Shown: piece after piece, positions 10,312 to 20,936 of the stretch
How the letters are laid out: each line of letters begins with the position of its first letter
Numbering within the stretch: position 1 is the stretch's first letter
Assembly (NCBI RefSeq): GCF_003712195.1
Contig: NZ_RDSD01000001.1
Span: forward strand, 496,001-560,000
Reading direction: 5' to 3'
Length of the DNA stretch: 64,000 nucleotides
DNA from: Proteiniphilum sp. X52
Lineage (GTDB): Bacteria; Bacteroidota; Bacteroidia; Bacteroidales; Dysgonomonadaceae
Made by a program: the position numbers and the translations under genes
Notes under the pieces: generated by a model
Database searches by the model: none
Told to the model about the DNA's origin: nothing
What the model saw: only the letters and a program-made list of their open reading frames with translations

Positions 10312-11841
10312 ATGAAACCATTATATATACTTTTTATCCTGTCGGCAATCGGGTTTACATCCTGCATCGATGACGACCTGAATATCGACCCTAACCGGCC
10401 CTCGTCGGTTCCCACCACCTCGTTGATCTCAACGGCGCAAAAGCATCTGACTGATAATGTGAGAAGCGAACAGGCGTCGTTACGAAGCTCGGCATTGTTT
10501 GTCCAACAGATCAGCCAGATTACCTATACCAGCCAATCGCGTTATGATATTCCTTTCGGCTATTCGGCAGATATTTGGAGCGGATTGTACGGTGTGCTGA
10601 ACAATCTGCAGGAAATTATCCGCCTGAACACCGATCCTGTCACCAAAGATATGGTCACGGCGGACGGAGCGGGCAGGAATGCTAACCAGATAGCGATCAG
10701 TCGTGTCCTGAAATCGTATGCATACTATGCGCTCACCGATATCTTCGGCGATGTACCCTATAATTCTTACGGCAGCGATGATCCCGATTTTCAGGCATTG
10801 CAACAGAATCCCGATAATATTACGCCCATGTATGCTTCGCAGGAAAAGATCTATACGGATATCCTCAACGAACTCAAACAAGCGGGCGATACTTTGTTGA
10901 AATATTCGGAAGAGAGAACGTTCGGTGTATCGGATATTATCTATGATGGCGACAATGCGAAATGGGCAAAGTTTGCCCATTCATTGCGGTTGCGGTTTGC
11001 CACCCGCCTAAAGACAAAAAACAACTCCCTTTATCAATCCCATTTTGCCGATGCGTTAGAGAAAGGCGTGTTCACAAGCAATGCGGACAATGCTGTTTAC
11101 AAGTATGCCGCGGCTGCACCCAACCAGGCACCTTATTATCGAGCTACTGTCACTGCAAACAGGAGGGATTTTGCCCTGTCGAAACCATTTATAGATTTGC
11201 TGAAAGGAGAAAACAACCAGCTCCCGGTTACCGATCCGCGCTTAAGTAAGTATGCGTCAGTAAATAACCTTGGTGTGTATGAAGGATTGGCTTACGGGTT
11301 GACTGAAGCGCAGGCAGGCAGTTTTGCGGCAGGTGATGTCAGCCTTCCCGGAAGCATCTACAGCGCCGCCGATTATGGGGAGGTGCTATTAGAATATGCA
11401 GAAGTGGAGTTTTTAATTTCCGAATACAATAACTGGAGTCAGGCCAACTACGTGAACGGAGTAAGGGCATCTCTCGAGAAATGGGGTGTTGCCTCTGCTG
11501 ATATAAATGCATATGTGTCGCGACTGCCGTCGGCCAGCGAACGAAATGTGCTTAATCAGAAATATATTTCACTATTCACCCAATTTCTTGAGGCTTGGAG
11601 CGATTACCGCAGGACCGGTTATCCCGATTTCCTGATAAAAAAGGATGATGTGATCTTTTCGGGAGTGATTGAAGGTCAGCCGGTCACTTATATATTCTCA
11701 CCTTTGTTCGGTGATGGAGGCGTTCCGTCCAGATTATATTATCCAATCAAAGAGCAGACCGTCAACCTGCAAAGCTATCAGGATGCCATAGCAGCCCAGG
11801 GGAATGACGTAATTGAAACCAGGTTGTGGGTTTTCAAATGA
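10312..11841 (+). CDS. SusD/RagB-like outer-membrane lipoprotein (SusD-like_2 type)
   Basis: 509 residues with a lipoprotein signal (lipobox ending FTSC, Cys18) followed by acidic residues CIDDDLN, which in Bacteroidetes favours export to the cell surface. The mature protein begins NIDPNRPSSVPTTSLIS and has the TPR-like motifs ISRVLKSYAYYALTDIFGDVPYN and YGEVLLEYAEVEFLISE typical of the SusD_RagB-2 family. It caps the SusC channel upstream and binds the substrate. Start at the ATG at 10312 gives the expected signal. Same strand as susC and the redoxin gene; probably one unit despite the 276-base gap, which contains a hairpin repeat. Confidence 0.9.
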   Translation: MKPLYILFILSAIGFTSCIDDDLNIDPNRPSSVPTTSLISTAQKHLTDNVRSEQASLRSSALFVQQISQITYTSQSRYDIPFGYSADIWSGLYGVLNNLQEIIRLNTDPVTKDMVTADGAGRNANQIAISRVLKSYAYYALTDIFGDVPYNSYGSDDPDFQALQQNPDNITPMYASQEKIYTDILNELKQAGDTLLKYSEERTFGVSDIIYDGDNAKWAKFAHSLRLRFATRLKTKNNSLYQSHFADALEKGVFTSNADNAVYKYAAAAPNQAPYYRATVTANRRDFALSKPFIDLLKGENNQLPVTDPRLSKYASVNNLGVYEGLAYGLTEAQAGSFAAGDVSLPGSIYSAADYGEVLLEYAEVEFLISEYNNWSQANYVNGVRASLEKWGVASADINAYVSRLPSASERNVLNQKYISLFTQFLEAWSDYRRTGYPDFLIKKDDVIFSGVIEGQPVTYIFSPLFGDGGVPSRLYYPIKEQTVNLQSYQDAIAAQGNDVIETRLWVFK

Positions 11842-11892
11842 TCGTTGAGGAAATTTTTAAAACGGACATTCGTAAAACTGAATACAGTTTCT

Positions 11893-11900
11893 TAGCTTTG
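11893..11900 (+). promoter_or_regulatory. -7-like box before the redoxin gene
   Basis: TAGCTTTG matches TAnnTTTG and is followed directly by hairpin repeat C1. No -33 TTTG at the usual spacing, so activity is uncertain. Confidence 0.4.
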
Positions 11901-11911
11901 TAAAATATAAT

Positions 11912-11959
11912 GAAAGCCGAGCGAAAAACCAAACTCGTTTGAGTTCTTCCGAGGTGCCA
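11912..11959 (+). repeat. Dispersed hairpin repeat (family H), copy C1
   Basis: Core AAGCCGAG ... CCGAGGTGCCA surrounding an imperfect hairpin (GAA..AAC / GTT..TTC). Lies in the leader of the redoxin gene. Confidence 0.6.
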
Positions 11960-11986
11960 TATTTTCTAAATAAAAAAGAAAAAATC

Positions 11987-13213
11987 ATGCTAAAAATTCA
12001 ATGGACGGTTTATTTATTGGCAGCGCTTTTGATAATGTCCTGCCAAAGGCAAAATATCTTGCAAAACGGAATCTGGAAAGGGGAACTTTCCGTGGCAGAA
12101 AACAAGAAGGCTCCTTTTCTCTTTGAAGTCAGTGGTGCCGGTACAGATACAGCTTCGGTAACATTACTGAACGGCGTGGAGCGGGTGAAATTAGATAGCG
12201 TCCGCTTTCAATCCGACACGATTATCATCCCTATTATGGCTTACGATGCTTATATAGAAGGAATTATCTCCGGTGACGCAATCGAAGGAAAATTTATTAA
12301 AAACTATATCGAGAACGATCCCGGAGTTCCATTCCATGCCACATTCGGAGTGAAAGAACGTTTTAGTCCGGCTGAAATAACACCTGATACCCGTATCGAT
12401 GGGAAATGGGATGTGCTTTTCATCACTGAAAAAGGCGATACGACCCGTAATGTGGGAGTTTTTAAATCGGAAAACAATGTTGTAACCGGCTCTATCCTTA
12501 CTAACTCGGGAGATTTGCGTTTTCTGGAAGGAGTCTATACCGGGTCGGGTGTTGATCTTTCTGCTTTCGGCGGTCTAAGCCCATACCTTATTGAGATCCA
12601 ATTTTCAAACGATTCGGCTTTTAACGGGAAATTTTATACCACCCGTGGCGTGACGGAAATCATTGGCGCGAGAAATGATTACGCCGAATTGGCAGATCCT
12701 TATTCATTGGCCAAATTAAAGCCGGGATACACCTCCCTTGGTTTCAACCTGCCGAATCTGGAGGGTGAGAACATATCATTGAGTGATGAACGCTATCGCG
12801 GTAAAGTCGTGGTCGTATCCATTCTCGGAAGTTGGTGTCCCAACTGTCTGGATGAAATGGAGTTTCTGGCGCCCTGGTATGATGAGAACAAAGACAGAGG
12901 TGTTGAGATGATAGGAATCGCTTTTGAGCGCAAGAACGATTTCGACTATGCGAAGACCGCTTTGACCCGGTTGAAGAACCGATACGGTACAAATTACGAA
13001 ATCCTGTTTGGCGGGGAAGTCGGACGAGAAAGCGTAGTCAATGCGCTTCCCGAAGTGGAAGATTTTTCAAGTTATCCCACCACGCTGTTTATCGACAAGA
13101 AAGGAGAAGTGCGTAAAATACATACGGGTTTCAACGGCCCGGCAACAGGGCTTTTCTATGAAGAGTTTAAGAACGATTTCAATTCTTTGATAGATAGCCT
13201 TTTGTCGGAATGA
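11987..13213 (+). CDS. Thioredoxin-fold (TlpA/redoxin) lipoprotein with DUF4369-like front
   Basis: 408 residues from the ATG at 11987. A TTG further upstream is in frame, but only this ATG places a lipoprotein signal (AALLIMSC, Cys19) at the N terminus. Residues about 25-250 form a beta-rich region resembling the domain that precedes TlpA modules in Bacteroidetes; residues about 255-405 are a redoxin with the active site WCPNC (Cys284, Cys287) and the cis-Pro segment YPTTLFID. It would reduce disulfides in the periplasm. Being third behind SusC/SusD is a common Bacteroidetes arrangement whose purpose is unclear. Confidence 0.86.
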   Translation: MLKIQWTVYLLAALLIMSCQRQNILQNGIWKGELSVAENKKAPFLFEVSGAGTDTASVTLLNGVERVKLDSVRFQSDTIIIPIMAYDAYIEGIISGDAIEGKFIKNYIENDPGVPFHATFGVKERFSPAEITPDTRIDGKWDVLFITEKGDTTRNVGVFKSENNVVTGSILTNSGDLRFLEGVYTGSGVDLSAFGGLSPYLIEIQFSNDSAFNGKFYTTRGVTEIIGARNDYAELADPYSLAKLKPGYTSLGFNLPNLEGENISLSDERYRGKVVVVSILGSWCPNCLDEMEFLAPWYDENKDRGVEMIGIAFERKNDFDYAKTALTRLKNRYGTNYEILFGGEVGRESVVNALPEVEDFSSYPTTLFIDKKGEVRKIHTGFNGPATGLFYEEFKNDFNSLIDSLLSE

Positions 13214-13308
13214 TGCAATGGCCTTTGTTTCGCTATATTTGTATCTGCAAAAAATATAGTATAATTTAATTTTAATGATATGTGTTTTTTAGATATTGCA
13301 AAGAGCAG

Positions 13309-13443
13309 ATGCACCACCAAAAAATAGGGTACAAAACACTGTTTGCTGTCGCTATCGGTTACAGGGATAAAGAAGATGCCAACCAACCCTCGATAACCCC
13401 TAAATTCCGTCTGGATATGGAGAATGTGATCCAGACTATTTAG
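13309..13443 (+). pseudogene. C-terminal fragment of a nitroreductase
   Basis: A 44-codon frame reads [19 protein letters not shown] followed by [10 protein letters not shown] and ends QTI-stop. This is the characteristic C terminus of an NfsB-like NAD(P)H-dependent nitroreductase (GYRDxED followed by P-K-x-R). At least 150 upstream residues are missing; the 66 bases between the redoxin stop and this frame carry no matching sequence. A dead remnant, and the first of three in this 1.3-kb stretch. Confidence 0.7.
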
Positions 13444-13460
13444 TATGGGCTAGTGAGCGA

Positions 13461-13748
13461 TTAACTCCCACGACACTTGCACCCAGTAATTTGTTGGGCT
13501 TCATCTATTACAACCAGTTTGTTGTTTTTTCCAATCAGTTGTAATAGTTGTGTGCTGGTGGTTGCCGTTTCAAAAGCCTGTAAAATATCAGCCTCATCTA
13601 CGTTCAACCAGATGGATGGTATGTCAATTTGAGAAATGACCTCTTTCAATAATGTCGTTTTTCCCACCTGACGAGCACCTAAAAGAAGTATGATTTTCCC
13701 TTTAAAGCAACTGTTCTGAATAGTTTGCTGTAAATCCCGAAGTTTCAT
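13461..13748 (-). pseudogene. N-terminal fragment of an AAA ATPase (DUF4143-type)
   Basis: 95 residues with a perfect P-loop, LLGARQVGKTTLL (about residues 21-33), and Walker B LVVIDEAQQI near residue 80. Members of this ATPase family (AAA_14 plus DUF4143) run to about 380 residues. Here the protein breaks off immediately after Walker B into an unrelated tail ending CKCRGS. The missing 75 per cent is not found downstream, where the nitroreductase tail lies in the opposite direction. Interpreted as a truncated gene at a deletion junction. Confidence 0.75.
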
Positions 13749-13801
13749 AATTGACCCATTTAAACCTCAAAAGTAGCAAAAAAACATTCTATTCTAAAAT
13801 A

Positions 13802-13865
13802 TAGGCGTAATTTTTCGATTATAATCTAAATATTAGGCGTAATCTTTCGATTATGATCTAAATTC
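13802..13865. repeat. Two tandem 32-bp units
   Basis: Period exactly 32: unit begins TAGGCGTAATTTTTCGATT and the second copy differs at a few positions. It is 54 bases upstream of the ATPase fragment start on the minus strand and could be an operator of that former gene, or a leftover of a mobile element. Confidence 0.65.
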
Positions 13866-13921
13866 CCGGTCTGGTTTGCCTTTAACTGAAAAAGGTTGAC
13901 AGATATTAGGAGGTTTAACAT

Positions 13922-14017
13922 ATGCAATTTGTCAGACCTGTTACTCTCTCGACAGGAAGCACCTACCCATTTTGGTTTATGAGAAGAGAAGAGTTAAATA
14001 AAATGCAACTTGGTTAA
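13922..14017 (+). CDS. Possible 31-residue small protein
   Basis: A short frame preceded by a good AGGAGG at 8-bp spacing, unusual in this phylum. It reads MQFVRPVTLSTGSTYPFW and ends KMQLG-stop. No family recognised and nothing in the composition proves translation. It sits among gene fragments and may itself be a relic. Confidence 0.25.
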   Translation: MQFVRPVTLSTGSTYPFWFMRREELNKMQLG

Positions 14018-14105
14018 GGAGCTTGAAGAGGCGAACATTCATAAAGTCGGGCTTGTTTTACGTACAGAGCTTTCAATGAAGAAACTCTTTAAAAGACTAT
14101 TAATT

Positions 14106-14303
14106 ATGGATGATTTAAGGTTTAAAGGAAAATGGAGCGAGTTGAAAGGTCTCGCCAAACAAGAATGGGCCGATCTGACGGACGACGATCTTCTCTATGA
14201 AGAAGGCAAAGAAGATGAACTGTATGGAAAAATCCAACAAAAGACCGGCAAAGCCAAAGATGAAATACGCAACTGGTTTAATCAGCAATTGGACAAACTA
14301 TAA
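14106..14303 (+). CDS. CsbD-like stress-response small protein
   Basis: 65 residues from the ATG at 14106, reading MDDLRFKGKWSELKGLAKQ, then a charged helical stretch ending GKIQQKTGKAKDEIRNWF. The pattern 'KGKW-ELKG-KQEWADLTDDDL' followed by 'G--QQ-TG--KDE' is the CsbD fold (PF05532). A longer frame from a TTG upstream adds residues without family support, so the internal ATG is chosen. Family members are small, acidic, general-stress-induced proteins of unknown biochemical role. It is the only intact gene between 13.2 and 14.6 kb. Confidence 0.82.
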   Translation: MDDLRFKGKWSELKGLAKQEWADLTDDDLLYEEGKEDELYGKIQQKTGKAKDEIRNWFNQQLDKL

Positions 14304-14331
14304 GTCAGATACTTTACTGTGATAAGGGTAG

Positions 14332-14574
14332 TTGTCACCAGACAATTTCCCTTATTCTTTTATAAGACAAATTTTTACCATTGCTGCCCCTGCAGGAATG
14401 ATTGGGGCAAGCAATTTTTTTGAACTGGCTGTGGCTGTTGCCATTTCATTTTTCGGATTACAGTCAGGCGCAGCGCTGGCAACGGTTGTCGGAGTATTAG
14501 TAGAAGTTCCTGTAATGCTTATGCTTGTCAGAATAGCTAACAATATGCGAGAGTGGTTTAAAGTAACATATTAG
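14332..14574 (+). pseudogene. C-terminal fragment of an ACR3/ArsB-type arsenite efflux pump
   Basis: The frame contains [20 protein letters not shown] and later [18 protein letters not shown], the last two transmembrane helices of the ACR3 (BASS superfamily) arsenite transporter, ending a few residues after the second. About 270 upstream residues are missing, and no initiating ATG exists. Expression of an 80-residue two-helix stub is unlikely to be functional. Suggests a former ars operon at this place. Confidence 0.8.
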
Positions 14575-14656
14575 TGATTTTATTTACCCATAAAAATAAC
14601 AAATTAATCACAGCAAATGATATCGCTTCACAGTTAGCCATGTCCGATTTAAATTG

Positions 14657-14664
14657 TAAATTTG
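14657..14664 (+). promoter_or_regulatory. -7 box of the AlkZ-like gene
   Basis: TAAATTTG matches TAnnTTTG and lies 20 bases before the ATG at 14685. It argues that the more upstream in-frame GTG at 14574 is not the start. Confidence 0.5.
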
Positions 14665-14684
14665 CAGAACTCATTAATCGGCAT

Positions 14685-15743
14685 ATGAATACATCAGAAT
14701 TACTCAATATCCGTCTATACAACCAATTGCTTTTAACTCATGATATAGAAGAACCCTGCGATATCGTATCATGGATGGGAGTTATGCAGTCCCAGGCGCT
14801 TGATATGGCTAAATGGGCGATTGGTACACGCTTGGAAAACAGGAATGTAAAGGATATTGATGAAGCATTGAACACAGGGAAGATTATCCGTACCCATATT
14901 TTACGCCCTACCTGGCATTTTGTGTCGGCAGAAGATATTCACTGGATGTTCGACCTTTCCAATCCGCGGTTGAAACCCATTTATCGTTCCTATGCGAAAA
15001 CATTCGGCGCAGACGAGTCGCTGATATATCGTGTTGTTCCTGTACTGGAAAGGGTACTGATGGGAGGGAAGCACCTGACTAAACAGGAAATCGGGGATGC
15101 CTTGCTCGAACAGGATATAATACTGGATGATGGACACCTGCAACTGACCATATCTTATGCCGAGATGGAAGGAATCCTGATTAACGGGCGGTTAAAAGGA
15201 AATAAGCAGACTTTCACTCTGTTTGAAGAGTGGGTTCCCCGCCGGAAAACTCTGAGCAAAGAAGAGGCCCTGGAATGTTTGGCACGGAGATTTTTTACAA
15301 GCCACGGCCCTGCTACCATCCATGATTTCGTCTGGTGGTCGGGATTGACTATGACAGAATGTCGACAGGCTATCGAAATGATCCGGACGGACTTTATTTG
15401 CGAGACGATAAACAGGCGTGATTTCTGGATGAGAAACGATATCAAAATTCCTCCTGCGGATGAGAACTATGCTTTGTTGCTTCCTCCGTTCGATGAATTT
15501 GTGGTGAGCTATAAAAACCGTTCCGAAATAATTGAAGACACACATTATGGCAAAGTGATGACGAAAAACGGCCTGTTTTCCCCAACAATTATACTGAATG
15601 GGGAGATTATCGGTTCATGGAAGAAGATTACTCAAAAAGGCTCTCCCCGAATAGAACTCTCTTTTTTCGAAAAAACACCTAAAAGAAAACAAGACCTCTT
15701 CAAATCTGAAATAAAACGATTGGAGCACTTCTATTTCATCTGA
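14685..15743 (+). CDS. Winged-helix DNA-binding protein of the AlkZ/HTH_42 family
   Basis: 352 residues from the ATG at 14685 (chosen because of the -7 box just upstream and because family members start here: ELLNIRLYNQLL). Contains MQSQALDMAKWAIGTR at about residues 34-49, where Gln35-x-Gln37 corresponds to the QxQ/QxD catalytic motif of AlkZ-type DNA glycosylases, and TWHFVSAEDIHWM, the other family signature. AlkZ enzymes unhook bulky alkyl adducts and interstrand crosslinks from DNA. Activity is inferred from family; many homologues are uncharacterised. Single gene. Confidence 0.82.
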   Translation: MNTSELLNIRLYNQLLLTHDIEEPCDIVSWMGVMQSQALDMAKWAIGTRLENRNVKDIDEALNTGKIIRTHILRPTWHFVSAEDIHWMFDLSNPRLKPIYRSYAKTFGADESLIYRVVPVLERVLMGGKHLTKQEIGDALLEQDIILDDGHLQLTISYAEMEGILINGRLKGNKQTFTLFEEWVPRRKTLSKEEALECLARRFFTSHGPATIHDFVWWSGLTMTECRQAIEMIRTDFICETINRRDFWMRNDIKIPPADENYALLLPPFDEFVVSYKNRSEIIEDTHYGKVMTKNGLFSPTIILNGEIIGSWKKITQKGSPRIELSFFEKTPKRKQDLFKSEIKRLEHFYFI

Positions 15744-15872
15744 TAGCAGGAATAAAAAATTATCAAATAATCTTATGTCTCTTTTATTATTTTATTGAAT
15801 TTTGACTAAATTTTCAGTGATTATATAATTTGAATATTTACGGATAACATATTAGTTATTAATTATATAAAT

Positions 15873-16067
15873 ATGAATGTCATATGTGAGAAAACGCGAA
15901 AAACAGGTTCTTCAAGCGATGCTGTCTATGCATTGGGGCTGATAGGTGCAGCCATCTATTTTATCTCCACCGCCACGACGTTTTGGATGGGAGTGCTGGG
16001 GTTCCTGAAAGCGATTGTATGGCCGGCGTTCCTGGTGTATGAAGCTTTCAGATATCTGTTGGCCTGA
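15873..16067 (+). CDS. Small inner-membrane protein
   Basis: 64 residues with a charged start (MNVICEKTRKTGSSS) and two hydrophobic stretches (about residues 18-32 and 38-60, including WMGVLGFLKAIVWPAFLVYE). Small proteins with this ending are widespread and unnamed; I know no function. A run of A/T-rich sequence precedes it. No operon partner: the lipoprotein downstream is convergent. Confidence 0.7.
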   Translation: MNVICEKTRKTGSSSDAVYALGLIGAAIYFISTATTFWMGVLGFLKAIVWPAFLVYEAFRYLLA

Positions 16068-16139
16068 TCCGGAAGATTGATTTTTCCCGGCTCAAAGATA
16101 AAATAAGGGCATAGAGTACCGGTAATTTATCAATTTGTC

Positions 16140-16763
16140 TTAAAAATGAAACGGGCCTAAGAATTCCAGTTTGTCGCTTGCTGCCAATCCGTTGGGATTA
16201 CATCCTGGTTCTCCCTCCGGAATTACCATCCCAAGACTGTCGTAATGGGCTACCCAGGTGTCATCGAATTCCCCTGTCTCCGGATCGATAAAAGTCATGG
16301 GGTTCAGTTCAAAGATAGAATCATTCTCAAACATCCTATAGATAAATTCCGAACAATAATGGCTTGTGTCGTTCCATATATAGGAGAAATTGTAGGGTTT
16401 TCCTAACATCTCTTCAGCCAGTATCCATCCTTTTTCGATACTACCTCTGTATTCATCCTTTAATCTGTAACGGTAAACGGCTGACCCCCGCTCATCCATA
16501 AAATCTTGTAGTAATATCTTACGGGTTCCATCTTTTGGAGAAGCGTCCAGTACCCAGATGGTATCAGAACTGATATGGATAATAGCGACATGTTCGTAAT
16601 TTGTTTTCATTTCCGTTTGAGTGACCCGGCTAATGGCGGAGGAGAGTCCGTGATCTTCTGCCACTACAAATAAAAGATCCCCATCCCTGATCTCATTCTT
16701 GTTGGAACAGGAGTATGCCAGTGCCAATAGGCAGCAAAAAAGTATGATATTCCTTCTTTTCAT
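16140..16763 (-). CDS. Permuted NlpC/P60 (YiiX/YebB-like) lipoprotein hydrolase
   Basis: 207 residues. Lipobox AYSC with Cys19. The early GDLLFVV segment and YEHVAII (His58), followed much later by HYCSEFIYRMF (Cys137), show the His-before-Cys order of circularly permuted papain-like NlpC/P60 enzymes (YiiX, YebB, PF05708). Likely cleaves an amide or thioester bond in the periplasm, on lipid or cell-wall substrates; the exact substrate is unknown. A CAAAGATA box at 16798-16805 is a likely -7 element on the minus strand. Confidence 0.85.
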   Translation of the reverse strand: MKRRNIILFCCLLALAYSCSNKNEIRDGDLLFVVAEDHGLSSAISRVTQTEMKTNYEHVAIIHISSDTIWVLDASPKDGTRKILLQDFMDERGSAVYRYRLKDEYRGSIEKGWILAEEMLGKPYNFSYIWNDTSHYCSEFIYRMFENDSIFELNPMTFIDPETGEFDDTWVAHYDSLGMVIPEGEPGCNPNGLAASDKLEFLGPFHF

Positions 16764-16797
16764 TCCGATTAAACGTGAAAAAACTCATTATCTTATC

Positions 16798-16805
16798 CAA
16801 AGATA
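16798..16805 (-). promoter_or_regulatory. -7 box of the NlpC/P60 lipoprotein gene
   Basis: Reverse complement reads TATCTTTG, 35 bases upstream of the start codon. Confidence 0.5.
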
Positions 16806-16940
16806 ATCTTTTCCTTGTGAATATCAATCCTTGAATGGTGGAAACATTCTATTAAAAATGGAGTGATAAAGAGAGATTGAGTTTGATGTTGATACTCTTC
16901 AGATAGATTTATGACACCTGAATAATTTTTCCTCTTTCTT

Positions 16941-16971
16941 TTTGATTTTTAATAAATTGAAACTATATTTG
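16941..16971 (+). promoter_or_regulatory. dinB promoter placing the start codon at the transcript start
   Basis: TTTG (16941-16944), 19 bases, TATATTTG (16964-16971), and then only 5 bases to the dinB ATG. The transcript would start within a few bases of the A of the ATG, giving a leaderless or nearly leaderless mRNA. Confidence 0.6.
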
Positions 16972-16976
16972 CTACT

Positions 16977-18062
16977 ATGAACCGAAAGATAATCCATATC
17001 GACATGGACGCTTTCTACGCATCCATTGAACAGCGCGATAATCCTGAACTTCGGGGTAAACCTGTAGCGGTGGGATATGGTGAGAAACGGGGTGTGGTCG
17101 CGGCGGCGAGTTATGAGGCGCGTAAATATGGGGTTTATTCGGCGATGCCTTCGGTGACGGCGCTCCGCAAATGTCCTCATATTATTTTTGTCATGCCTCG
17201 GTTCGATGTCTACCGAAGCGTCTCCAACCAGATCATGCAGATCTTCCTTGAATATACCGATAAGGTGGAACCTCTCTCACTTGATGAGGCATTTCTTGAC
17301 GTGACGGTGAACCATCGGGGATTGCGTTCCGCGACCATGATCGCAAGGGAGATCAAACAAAAGATATTTAACCGCACACGCCTTACTGCCTCCGCAGGTG
17401 TTTCCTACAATAAATTCCTGGCAAAGATCGCTTCGGATTATAATAAACCGGACGGGCTGTTCGTCATTGAACCGGATAAGGCGGAAGATTTTATAGAGAA
17501 ATTGCCTATAGATAAGTTTTTCGGGGTGGGGAGAGTGACGGCGGCACGAATGGTGGAACTGGATATCAAGACGGGATACGACCTGAAGCAGTGGAGCGAA
17601 GTCGATCTGGTCCGTGAATTCGGGAAGGCGGGGATTGCCTATTATCATTTTGCCAGAGGCGTGGATAACCGGGAGGTGGAGTCGGAGAGAGTCCGTAAGT
17701 CGCTGGGCGCCGAAGAGACTTTCCTGGAAGACCTGAATGAAATTGTGGATATGTTGGCAGCACTCGATGAGATTGCCCGGGAAGTGTCCCGTAGGGCTGA
17801 AAAACGGAAATTTCTTGCCAGGACACTCACGCTGAAGATCAAATATGCCGATTTCACCATCATAACCCGGAGCAGAACCGTGAGCTATTATATCAAGACC
17901 TACCGGGAGTTATTCGAATTGGGTAAAGAACTGTTATTACAGGTCGATGATCTGGAAGAGAAAAAGATCCGCCTGATGGGACTTACCCTGAAAAATGCCG
18001 ATGTGGACTCCGTTCAGCCTTTGATCGACGGATTTCAATTGTCGCTTGATTTTAAAGAGTGA
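16977..18062 (+). CDS. dinB: DNA polymerase IV (Y family)
   Basis: 361 residues. Catalytic motifs HIDMDAFYASIEQ (Asp9, and Asp11) and SLDEAFLDV (Asp103, Glu104) bind the two metal ions. RKYGVYSAMP and SYNKFLAKIASDYNKPDG are diagnostic of DinB, and the little-finger domain occupies about residues 240-350. It performs translesion synthesis past minor-groove adducts. The C-terminal QLSLDFKE resembles a sliding-clamp-binding motif (QLxLF type). The ATG matches the family start and lies immediately after a -33/-7 pair. No LexA box recognised. Confidence 0.95.
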   Translation: MNRKIIHIDMDAFYASIEQRDNPELRGKPVAVGYGEKRGVVAAASYEARKYGVYSAMPSVTALRKCPHIIFVMPRFDVYRSVSNQIMQIFLEYTDKVEPLSLDEAFLDVTVNHRGLRSATMIAREIKQKIFNRTRLTASAGVSYNKFLAKIASDYNKPDGLFVIEPDKAEDFIEKLPIDKFFGVGRVTAARMVELDIKTGYDLKQWSEVDLVREFGKAGIAYYHFARGVDNREVESERVRKSLGAEETFLEDLNEIVDMLAALDEIAREVSRRAEKRKFLARTLTLKIKYADFTIITRSRTVSYYIKTYRELFELGKELLLQVDDLEEKKIRLMGLTLKNADVDSVQPLIDGFQLSLDFKE

Positions 18063-18074
18063 TTAAGAATTAAG

Positions 18075-18109
18075 AATTACCAATTACCAATTACCAATTA
18101 CCAATTACC
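18075..18109. repeat. (AATTACC)n tandem repeat
   Basis: Five heptamer units after dinB. The same heptamer array reappears at 60632-60706. The rest of the 185-base gap (18110-18247) shows nothing recognisable. Confidence 0.8.
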
Positions 18110-18247
18110 GAGTGCAATTACCATTGGTTTTTAGATCAGCGTTTATTTCCGGCGCCATAGCGTCCATCTTAAATGGGGAGTTGAGCTTCTGATAAAGGTG
18201 GGTTGGGTTTCTGATAAACAGGCGGGATTTTGGATTGCCTTGAAATC

Positions 18248-18790
18248 CTATAGTAAAAAGTTTTCAGGCTTCTTTCCCTGAATACCTTTGTAACGTGATT
18301 TTATCTCCTCGATATCCTTCTCATAATCTCCGGAAGGATGGAGGAGGCCGAGAGACAAGGCTTCCTTTCTTCTGTAATCCAGGCCGACCAACAATATCGG
18401 CACACCCGCTTTATACGCAATATAGTAAAATCCTTTTTTCCACTCTTTCACCGGCTTGCGTGTCCCCTCCGGGGTGATGGCCAGTTGCATCCGGTCGCGT
18501 CGGTTGAACTCCGATGCCAGGGTGTCGGTGAGTGAGGAATTCTTTTCCCTGGTTACCGGTATACCTCCTAATCTCTTAAAAAACAGGTTGAAAGGAAAGA
18601 CGAACCACTCTGCCTTGATGAGGAAGTTGGCGGTCCTGCCGATAGAGGAGTAAGCCACCTTTGCTATCAGGAAATCCCAGTTGCTGGTATGAGGCGCCAC
18701 GGCGATCACGCATTTGGAGAGAACGGGAAATTCGCCCCTGACTCGCCAGCCGAGGATTCGATTGAAAATAAATTTACTGATCCGTTTCAT
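18248..18790 (-). CDS. 1-acyl-glycerol-3-phosphate acyltransferase-like protein (PlsC fold)
   Basis: 180 residues with the HX4D catalytic motif HTSNWD (His34, Asp39), the FPFN region, GGIPVTRE (third motif) and TPEGTRK near residue 110 (fourth motif). This is the short, membrane-associated PlsC/LPLAT family without an extra domain. It probably moves an acyl chain onto a lysophospholipid or related lipid; the acceptor is not evident. The next gene upstream on the strand is dinB in the opposite orientation, so it is likely monocistronic. Confidence 0.85.
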   Translation of the reverse strand: MKRISKFIFNRILGWRVRGEFPVLSKCVIAVAPHTSNWDFLIAKVAYSSIGRTANFLIKAEWFVFPFNLFFKRLGGIPVTREKNSSLTDTLASEFNRRDRMQLAITPEGTRKPVKEWKKGFYYIAYKAGVPILLVGLDYRRKEALSLGLLHPSGDYEKDIEEIKSRYKGIQGKKPENFLL

Positions 18791-18806
18791 TCTCTCTGTT
18801 TCTTTT

Positions 18807-18844
18807 AGAAACTGTTTAAATTTTATTATTAAACTGTTTTGAAT
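18807..18844. repeat. Copy of the AGAAACTGTTTTGAAT repeat
   Basis: AGAAACTGTTT ... AAACTGTTTTGAAT, related to the inverted repeat at 6742-6813. Confidence 0.45.
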
Positions 18845-18915
18845 CTATTTTGGAATAGATTTTTTATTGTTTCTTGCGGATTTAGCGGGCTCAATCAAAA
18901 GGGAAAAGTGAAAAA

Positions 18916-20835
<1,920 letters not shown>

Positions 20836-20870
20836 TTAGTAGTTCACTTAAGTTAGACTATTTCAATTAC

Positions 20871-20936
20871 ATTAGACTATTTCTACGCTCGGCAAAACAA
20901 ATAAATTTGCTTTACTCTCACTTAATGAAATAGTTC
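20871..20936 (-). repeat. Dispersed hairpin repeat (family H), copy B1
   Basis: 66 nt, colinear with copy A at 10133-10198 with compensatory outer-stem change CTATTTC/GAAATAG. Inner stem degenerate (two mismatches). The left end (TTAGACTATTTC) is duplicated again at 20853-20864. Confidence 0.7.

Noticed and set aside
14574..14684. GTG start for the AlkZ-like protein
   Set aside because: It would start upstream of the -7 box and adds residues that do not fit the family; 14685 fits both.
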